From: DATHBD01 sp035296325
GTDB lineage: Bacteria; Actinomycetota; Actinomycetes; Mycobacteriales; Micromonosporaceae
DNA length: 37,794 nt
Assembly: GCA_035296325.1 (NCBI GenBank)
Contig: DATHBD010000036.1
Location: 1-37,794 of the forward strand
Reading direction: 5' to 3'
Shown: positions 33,223 to 37,794 of the stretch, piece after piece
How the letters are laid out: every line of letters starts with the position of its first letter
Numbering within the stretch: the stretch's first letter is position 1
The notes under the pieces: model-generated
Seen by the model: only the letters and a program-made list of their open reading frames with translations
Database searches by the model: none
What the model was told of the DNA's origin: nothing
Translations under genes and position numbers: made by a program

Positions 33223-34263
33223 ATGTCCACGACACCGGTCGCCATCCGCCTGACCGAACCGGCCGAGGCCATCAGCGTCGTCCCGTACCTGCTCGGATTC
33301 CACCCCAACGACAGCCTTGCCATCCTCGCGATGCGGCGCAGCAGGGTCGTGACCGCTGCGAGGCTCGACCTGCCCGCCGACCCCCACGACCTCCATCCGT
33401 TCACCGACGCGGTCCGCCGCCTCGCCGGTCACCTCACGGCCACCGCTGTTGACGCCGCGGTCTTCATCGGCTACGGCTCCGCCGGGCCGGTCACCCTCGC
33501 CATCGACATCGCCGCCCAAACGCTGACGTCGGCCGGCATCACGGTCCGCGACACGCTGCGCGTCGCCGACGGCCGCTGGTGGAACCTGCAGTGCGCCAAC
33601 CCGACGTGTTGCCCACCCCGCGGCACCCCGTTCGACCCCACCACCAGCGTCGCCGCCGCCACCGCCACCGTCGCCGGGCTTGTGGCACTACCCAACCGCG
33701 ACGCCATCGACGAACAACTCACACCGATCAGCGGCCCGGCCCGCCACGCGGTCGCCGCGGCCTCCGACGCCGCCGTCACCCGCATCCTCCGCCTCGCCGA
33801 CCTCGCCACACCCGAACCCGGCAACCCGACGGCCGACGACGACGCCTGGCTAACCACCCCAACCGGCCAGGCGATGACCACGGCCGCGCAGCAACTGGTC
33901 ACCGAGGCGCTGGACGCCTACCGCCACGGGCACACCCTCGATGATGAACGGGCCGCCACGCTCACCGTGGTGCTGGCCATCCCCGCCGTGCGCGACGCCG
34001 CGATCCGGCTCAGCACCGGCGACGACTGGCAGATCCGCATATGGACCGACCTCGTCCGCCGTGCCGAACCCCCATTCCTCCCCGGCCCAGCGGTGCTGCT
34101 CGCCGTCTGCGCGCTACAGGCGGGCAACGGGCCCCTCGCCGACTGCGCCGCACGCCGAGCCCTGCACGCCGACCCGGACCACCGATTGGCGCAGCTACTG
34201 CTCCAACTCGTCGGGACCGGAATGGACCCGCTGAGCATGACCCGGCTCGTCGCCGACAGCTAA
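33223..34263 (+). CDS. DUF4192 family protein
   Basis: A 346-residue protein from ATG 33223 with SD GGAAGGA 7 bases upstream; the frame is open 87 codons further but with no signal. The start RLTEPAEAISVVPYLLGFHP followed by NDSLAILAMRRSRVVTAARL is the hallmark of DUF4192, frequent on actinobacterial chromosomes and plasmids. GRWWNLQCANPTCCPPRGTP (about 120-140) is the family's conserved WxxxxC..C..C segment, likely metal-binding. The C-terminal helical repeats include ALHADPDHRLAQLLLQLV. Function unknown. It recurs in conjugative elements. Confidence 0.85.
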   Translation: MSTTPVAIRLTEPAEAISVVPYLLGFHPNDSLAILAMRRSRVVTAARLDLPADPHDLHPFTDAVRRLAGHLTATAVDAAVFIGYGSAGPVTLAIDIAAQTLTSAGITVRDTLRVADGRWWNLQCANPTCCPPRGTPFDPTTSVAAATATVAGLVALPNRDAIDEQLTPISGPARHAVAAASDAAVTRILRLADLATPEPGNPTADDDAWLTTPTGQAMTTAAQQLVTEALDAYRHGHTLDDERAATLTVVLAIPAVRDAAIRLSTGDDWQIRIWTDLVRRAEPPFLPGPAVLLAVCALQAGNGPLADCAARRALHADPDHRLAQLLLQLVGTGMDPLSMTRLVADS

Positions 34264-34795
34264 CCCGACGCCGCTCCTTAACCACCTCGCCCACCAAGCG
34301 GACCCGCACGCACGACCGGCGTCGATACCGCGGGCCGCTCTACGAAGGCGTCCAGACACGAACCGTTTCAAGCGAGACTGAGTACGGCGCTACTCCATCC
34401 CACTGCGACCCATCGGCTCATCGAAACGGCGAGGGCCGGTCCTCGCGCTGGCCCCGGCGTATGACCGCGATTCGCCGACATCCGCTGCCCGCACCGTCCC
34501 ACCCACCGCTGCCCGGCCCACCGGCCGCCCGCACTTCCTCTGCGTCCCGCCGAAGACTGGGACATCCCGGTGCTGGCTCCCGGAATCTGCGCTCGCCCGA
34601 CGCCGGATCGTGACCTTCCCAGGCAAGTTCGGCCGCGATCGCCAGCCAGCAGTCACGGCACCGTCGTCACCAACCGGGATTTCTCGACTACCCGCGGCGT
34701 CGGCCTGACATCGGCCTTGCCCGCGCGCGCCCGCCGCTCCCCGCCGACGGGCCTGGAGCAGCGGCGCGTCCACCACCCACTCGATGGAGGACGAC
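34264..34795. other. 530-base spacer, nothing recognised
   Basis: No SD-supported ORF, known RNA or strong repeat was found. The open frames are Pro/Arg-rich. The end carries the SD for the DUF2637 gene. Confidence 0.4.
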
Positions 34796-35626
34796 GTGCC
34801 CCGCACGCTCCAGCACCGCCGCGGCGACCGAGCCATCCAAACCGCGGCGGTCCTGACAGTCTCCGGCCTCGCCGCCCTCGCGGCCTGGATTTCCTACCAT
34901 CACATGCTGACCCTTGCCGAACGCAGCGGACACCACGGCATCGACGCCCACGCCTTCCCGCTCACCGTCGATGGACTCGACGCCATCGGCATGCTCGTCC
35001 TGCTCGCCGACCGACGCAACGGCCGCCGCAGCGGGCCTCTGCCCTGGATCATCCTGGGGGTCGGCACCCTCGCCAGCATCACCGCGAACATCGCCGTCGC
35101 CCCCGACAACCTCGTCGCCCGAACGATCTCCGGGTGGACCGCGATCGCACTGCTCGCCGCCGTGAAGATGCTCGCCCACCTCTTTGAACACCCACACACC
35201 GCAACTCCCCCGGCCACCAACGCCGCCGACGCCCACCAACGACCGCCGGGCACGACAGTGCAGCCGGCCCCGACCAGCGACGACGACCCGCTGCAGGAAC
35301 CGGCGCTGCCGGGCCCGCCATCGCGGCAGCGCACCCAGTCCGACACCGCCCGACGGCTACCCACCACCGAGGCCACCCTCACCCGGTGGCGAAACATTTG
35401 GCACGCCACCCAACACCTCGACGCCGCCACCCGCGAAGTCGCCGCACAGCACGGCGTCTCGCTACGCACTCTGCAGTTCATCCGCGCCGCCGGCGAGGCC
35501 GGCCACCTCACCGCGGAACCAGCAACGGCCCTGGCGCCAGCACCAGCGCCCGCCACAGTGCACCCACCCGAGCCCGCTACGCCACAACTCCACCCCAACG
35601 GCACGCGCACCAGCGTCCCCACCTGA
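34796..35626 (+). CDS. DUF2637 membrane protein (second copy)
   Basis: A 276-residue protein. GTG 34796 is preferred because GGAGG lies 5 bases upstream; ATG 34784 would put that SD inside the gene. Three to four helices (AVLTVSGLAALAAWISYHHM; VDGLDAIGMLVLLAD; LGVGTLASITANIAVA; WTAIALLAAVKMLAHLF) give the DUF2637/SpdB pattern seen in the 12484-13713 product (HM...VDG...ITANIA...A). A Pro-rich linker leads to a C-terminal HTH-like region (DAATREVAAQHGVSLRTLQF). It is probably involved in intercellular spread or its regulation. Two copies in one element is uncommon. Confidence 0.8.
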   Translation: MPRTLQHRRGDRAIQTAAVLTVSGLAALAAWISYHHMLTLAERSGHHGIDAHAFPLTVDGLDAIGMLVLLADRRNGRRSGPLPWIILGVGTLASITANIAVAPDNLVARTISGWTAIALLAAVKMLAHLFEHPHTATPPATNAADAHQRPPGTTVQPAPTSDDDPLQEPALPGPPSRQRTQSDTARRLPTTEATLTRWRNIWHATQHLDAATREVAAQHGVSLRTLQFIRAAGEAGHLTAEPATALAPAPAPATVHPPEPATPQLHPNGTRTSVPT

Positions 35627-35650
35627 GCCACCTAACGACACCGCATCCGT

Positions 35651-35690
35651 CCGGGCGGCGGTCGCCCCCCCCCCCGCGACCGCCGCCCGG
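35651..35690 (+). terminator. Perfect 15-bp hairpin with a poly-C loop
   Basis: CCGGGCGGCGGTCGC (35651-35665) pairs perfectly with 35676-35690 around ten consecutive C. It lies 25 bases past the DUF2637 stop and upstream of the hydrolase SD. Terminator or attenuator. Confidence 0.7.
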
Positions 35691-35716
35691 CACCCCACCC
35701 CCAAGGAGGCACCCTG

Positions 35717-36829
35717 ATGACGGGCAAAGCAATCACAGGCATCGTCACCGGCCTACTTCTGATCATCGTCACCAGCGTGGGCGGTCTCGGCCTCGGCGCC
35801 GCCAGCATCACCCTCACCGCCTGCACCAACCCCCGACCCGGGGCCAGCAATGGCGCGGCGAACCCCGCGCACCCGGGCTTCACCTCACCCACCGGGCGGA
35901 CCTGGACCACCGAGCAGACCGGCAACGCCGCCATCATCGTCGCCGAGGGAACCCGAATGCGGGTTCCGCCCCGGGGCTGGATCATCGCCGTCGCTGTCGC
36001 CATGCAGGAATCCCAACTGCGAAACCTAGGCAACCTCGGCGCCGCCAACGACCACGACAGCCTTGGTCTGTTCCAACAACGACCCAGCCAAGGCTGGGGC
36101 ACACCTGCGCAGATCCTCAACCCCTACTACGCCGCCGCCCAGTTCTACCAGCACCTCACCGGCCTACCCCGCTGGCAGGACCTCCCGCTCACCGTCGCCG
36201 GACAGCGCGTGCAGATCAGCGGCCACCCCGACGCCTACGCGAAATGGGAGGACGACGCGATCGCCGTCGTCGACGCCGTCGGCCCCACCACGACCGGCAT
36301 GCCTACCGCCGAATTCATCGGCTGGCTCGGCATGTGCGCCGCGCTCGGCGCCGACGGCCAACCCCCCACCAGCACCGAATCTCTACCAGACGGGTTCGCG
36401 TTCCCACCCGGAACACCACCCACCATCGTCGCCGCGCTCACCTGGGCACTCGCCCAACTCGGCACTCCGTACTTCTTCGGCGGCGACTGCACCGACGCCC
36501 ACAGCTCCAACCCCGCCCACCATTGCGACTGCTCATCCCTGGTCCAACAGGCATACCGCGCCGCCGGCATCCACCTGCCAAGAACCACAACCCAGCAAGT
36601 CCACGCCGGCGCAGCCGTCCACGACATTGACCGACTTCGGCCCGGCGACCTGCTCTTCATCCCGGGATCCGACGGCACCCCGACCAACCCCCGCCACGTC
36701 GGCCTCTACCTCGGGAACGGACTACTGATCCACGCACCCCGCAGCGGCCACCGCGTCAAAGTCGTCAAGCAATCGTCATGGCACGGACAACTAATCCAAA
36801 TCCGCCGGATCGTCACGCATCCGCTGTAG
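35717..36829 (+). CDS. Secreted cell-wall hydrolase: transglycosylase-like plus NlpC/P60
   Basis: A 370-residue protein with SD AAGGAGG 7 bases upstream. An N-terminal hydrophobic signal/anchor (GIVTGLLLIIVTSVGGLGLG) comes first. A lysozyme-like region with IIAVAVAMQESQLRNLGN (about 88-105; Glu98 as likely catalytic acid) and DSLGLFQQRPSQGWG follows. From about 235 an NlpC/P60 domain has catalytic Cys272 in CDCSSLVQQAYRA, RPGDLLFIP, and His in HVGLYLGNG. The layout matches T4SS cell-wall hydrolases such as those of Gram-positive conjugative elements (VirB1-like plus endopeptidase), which open peptidoglycan for the channel. Confidence 0.85.
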   Translation: MTGKAITGIVTGLLLIIVTSVGGLGLGAASITLTACTNPRPGASNGAANPAHPGFTSPTGRTWTTEQTGNAAIIVAEGTRMRVPPRGWIIAVAVAMQESQLRNLGNLGAANDHDSLGLFQQRPSQGWGTPAQILNPYYAAAQFYQHLTGLPRWQDLPLTVAGQRVQISGHPDAYAKWEDDAIAVVDAVGPTTTGMPTAEFIGWLGMCAALGADGQPPTSTESLPDGFAFPPGTPPTIVAALTWALAQLGTPYFFGGDCTDAHSSNPAHHCDCSSLVQQAYRAAGIHLPRTTTQQVHAGAAVHDIDRLRPGDLLFIPGSDGTPTNPRHVGLYLGNGLLIHAPRSGHRVKVVKQSSWHGQLIQIRRIVTHPL

Positions 36830-36905
36830 GAATCTCGTGAACCCACCCCAGACCTCGGGAGAGGCACCGGTCGAGACTGGTAGCGGTTGTCAGTACCGGC
36901 ACCGA

Positions 36906-36921
36906 GGGCGAGCGGTCGCCC
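36906..36921 (+). terminator. Short hairpin after the cell-wall hydrolase
   Basis: GGGCGA (36906-36911) pairs with TCGCCC (36916-36921) around GCGG, about 75 bases past the stop. Confidence 0.35.
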
Positions 36922-37040
36922 CCATCTCAGGATCCGCGCACAAGTGTGCCGTTTTATTGTACCCAGGACCGCTCAACACTCGGCCCGCATCGCCAACCGG
37001 ACGGGTGGCGCCACAGCGAGATGCCAAGACGCAAGAGCCG

Positions 37041-37079
37041 CTCGGGGACTGGATTCGAACCCCTAACCTTCTGTTACCG
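37041..37079 (-). other. Degenerate tRNA-like fragment, possible att site
   Basis: On the reverse strand GGTAACAGAAGG is followed by TTAGGGGTTCGAATCC and AGTCCCCGAG: an anticodon-arm-like end, a T-loop GTTCGAATCC, and an acceptor-like tail. The T-stem does not pair fully and there is no CCA or 5' half, so it is a remnant. It lies 210 bases past the last ICE gene. It may mark an element boundary, but it does not share the tRNA-Leu sequence at 7945-7992. Confidence 0.35.
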
Positions 37080-37462
37080 TCCGTCATGTTCTGTACCTTG
37101 TGATTGGTCGTCAGATCTTGGCACTGAGCTGCCCAAACGCTGTCACGCGGTGATCAATGCTTGTCGTCGATCGCCAACGCTTCGCAGGGGTTTTCGGGGG
37201 GTAAACGGGGGCATCGTTGACCCCCCAGGCACGTCCCTACGACGCCACCAAGCGCCCATATCCGGGGACCCTGCCGCCCGTCGACGTCGCCCGCGTCTGG
37301 CAGGTCCATGATCCGGTTAGCTGGTTTGGCCATCACGCCGACGGACGCGACGCAGTAGGTGCTTCCGCGATCCAAGCGGCGGACGTCCTGCGGGCGCCGC
37401 GGTCGGCCTCGTACGTTAGGTCCAACGAGCTGACCCCGAGCGGATAGCGCAACAACGACAAA
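37080..37462. other. Unassigned DNA right of the ICE genes
   Basis: Nothing recognised. Small frames here (for example 37217-37447) lack an SD and motifs. Confidence 0.35.
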
Positions 37463-37735
37463 TCACGACGCGGTCTGCAGAAGGCCGGTGTTCAGGGCAG
37501 CCGTCAGGCACAGAGCGTTGAGCACCATCGCGCGCCATTTGCGCAGGTAGAGCAGTTTTGCTAGGGCGGTGGAGTTCGGCCAGCGACGTGTGCTCTGAAC
37601 ACCGGCCTCCGCTGCGCCCCTGTCTGTCAGGGTGAGTTGAGGCCAGCGGCTCGTAGCAAGTCCGTCTGGCGGGGCGAGTTCAGGAACGAGAAGCGTTGAA
37701 TACTGTTGTTGACGTCGTGGCCGTCCAGGATGGGG
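37463..37735 (-). pseudogene. Open frame without a usable start, unknown
   Basis: The reverse strand is open for 90 codons, ending TALAKLLYLRKWRAMVLNAL then CLTAALNTGLLQTAS and stop, with protein-like composition near its end. No start codon with an SD was found, and it is interrupted by a stop at the transposase start. It could be the tail of a lost gene. Confidence 0.25.
37482..37608. repeat. 14-bp perfect inverted repeats 99 bases apart
   Basis: AGGCCGGTGTTCAG (37482-37495) and its exact complement (37595-37608) flank 99 bases. This could be a miniature mobile element or an IS end remnant; no target duplication was identified. Confidence 0.5.
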
Positions 37736-37737
37736 TC

Positions 37738-37794
37738 ATGAGTCGTGAGAAGGGGCCGCGTTCGGATGGTCCGCGGGCGCGTCGGTCGTTCACG
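37738..37794 (+). CDS. Transposase N-terminus (IS3-like), cut by the window end
   Basis: ATG 37738 with an AGGATGGGG stretch upstream starts MSREKGPRSDGPRARRSFT and runs off the window. RRSFT at this position resembles the start of the RR-F-T-x-E-K helix in IS3-family OrfA proteins. Nineteen codons only, so the family is tentative. Confidence 0.4.
   Translation, partial: MSREKGPRSDGPRARRSFT

Noticed and set aside
36946..37311. Forward ORF with TGFEPLTF
   Set aside because: Same type of false protein, arising over the tRNA-like remnant.

Overview
High-GC actinobacterial DNA. The codon use, the Shine-Dalgarno (SD) sequences and the protein families (DUF2637, DUF4192, replication-relaxation protein, PrgI, AbrB-like plus tyrosine recombinase pairs) suggest Micromonosporaceae (Micromonospora, Salinispora or Actinoplanes type). 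This is a judgement from family content; no marker gene is present.

Left part (1-7,992) is a decayed accessory zone. It holds an IS30-type transposase start abutting a broken IS3 OrfA, a large SF1 helicase fused to a phospholipase-D-type nuclease (architecture of Mokosh type II anti-phage proteins), an orphan group II intron 5' fragment, a secreted protein with two repeated domains, and remnants of a CorC-type CBS protein, an MFS transporter, a TauD-like dioxygenase killed by one in-frame TAG, and a frameshifted secreted-type protein. It ends at a tRNA-Leu 3'-end fragment (7,945-7,992), a likely attachment-site scar.

Middle part (8,059-16,146) holds two homologous [AbrB-like + tyrosine recombinase] modules facing each other across a terminator. 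The second sits at the end of a chain of overlapping genes with a degenerate methyltransferase-like protein. Then come a DUF2637 membrane protein, a control region with ACTCACACGG repeats, a sigma-like gene broken by a 5-bp duplication, and a zinc-ribbon protein.

Right part (16,433-36,829) is the body of an integrative conjugative element (ICE). A tight operon encodes a VirB2-like pilin, VirB6-like membrane protein, PrgI-like protein, VirB4 ATPase, VirD4-like coupling protein and replication-relaxation protein. A cargo and accessory series follows: several unknown proteins, a Cys-rich amidoligase overlapping a class II glutamine amidotransferase, an MGYSHYW-type protein, a GGDEF-like membrane protein, DUF4192, a second DUF2637 protein, and a secreted transglycosylase plus NlpC/P60 cell-wall hydrolase. 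Several accessory genes are preceded by long, near-perfect hairpins and strong SD sequences. Past 36.83 kb there are a tRNA-like fragment, unassigned DNA and the start of another transposase.

The most interesting parts are the amidoligase/GATase-II pair (a predicted but poorly characterised peptide or metabolite modifying pair) carried by a T4SS-type ICE, the Mokosh II-like protein, and the inverted recombinase modules.
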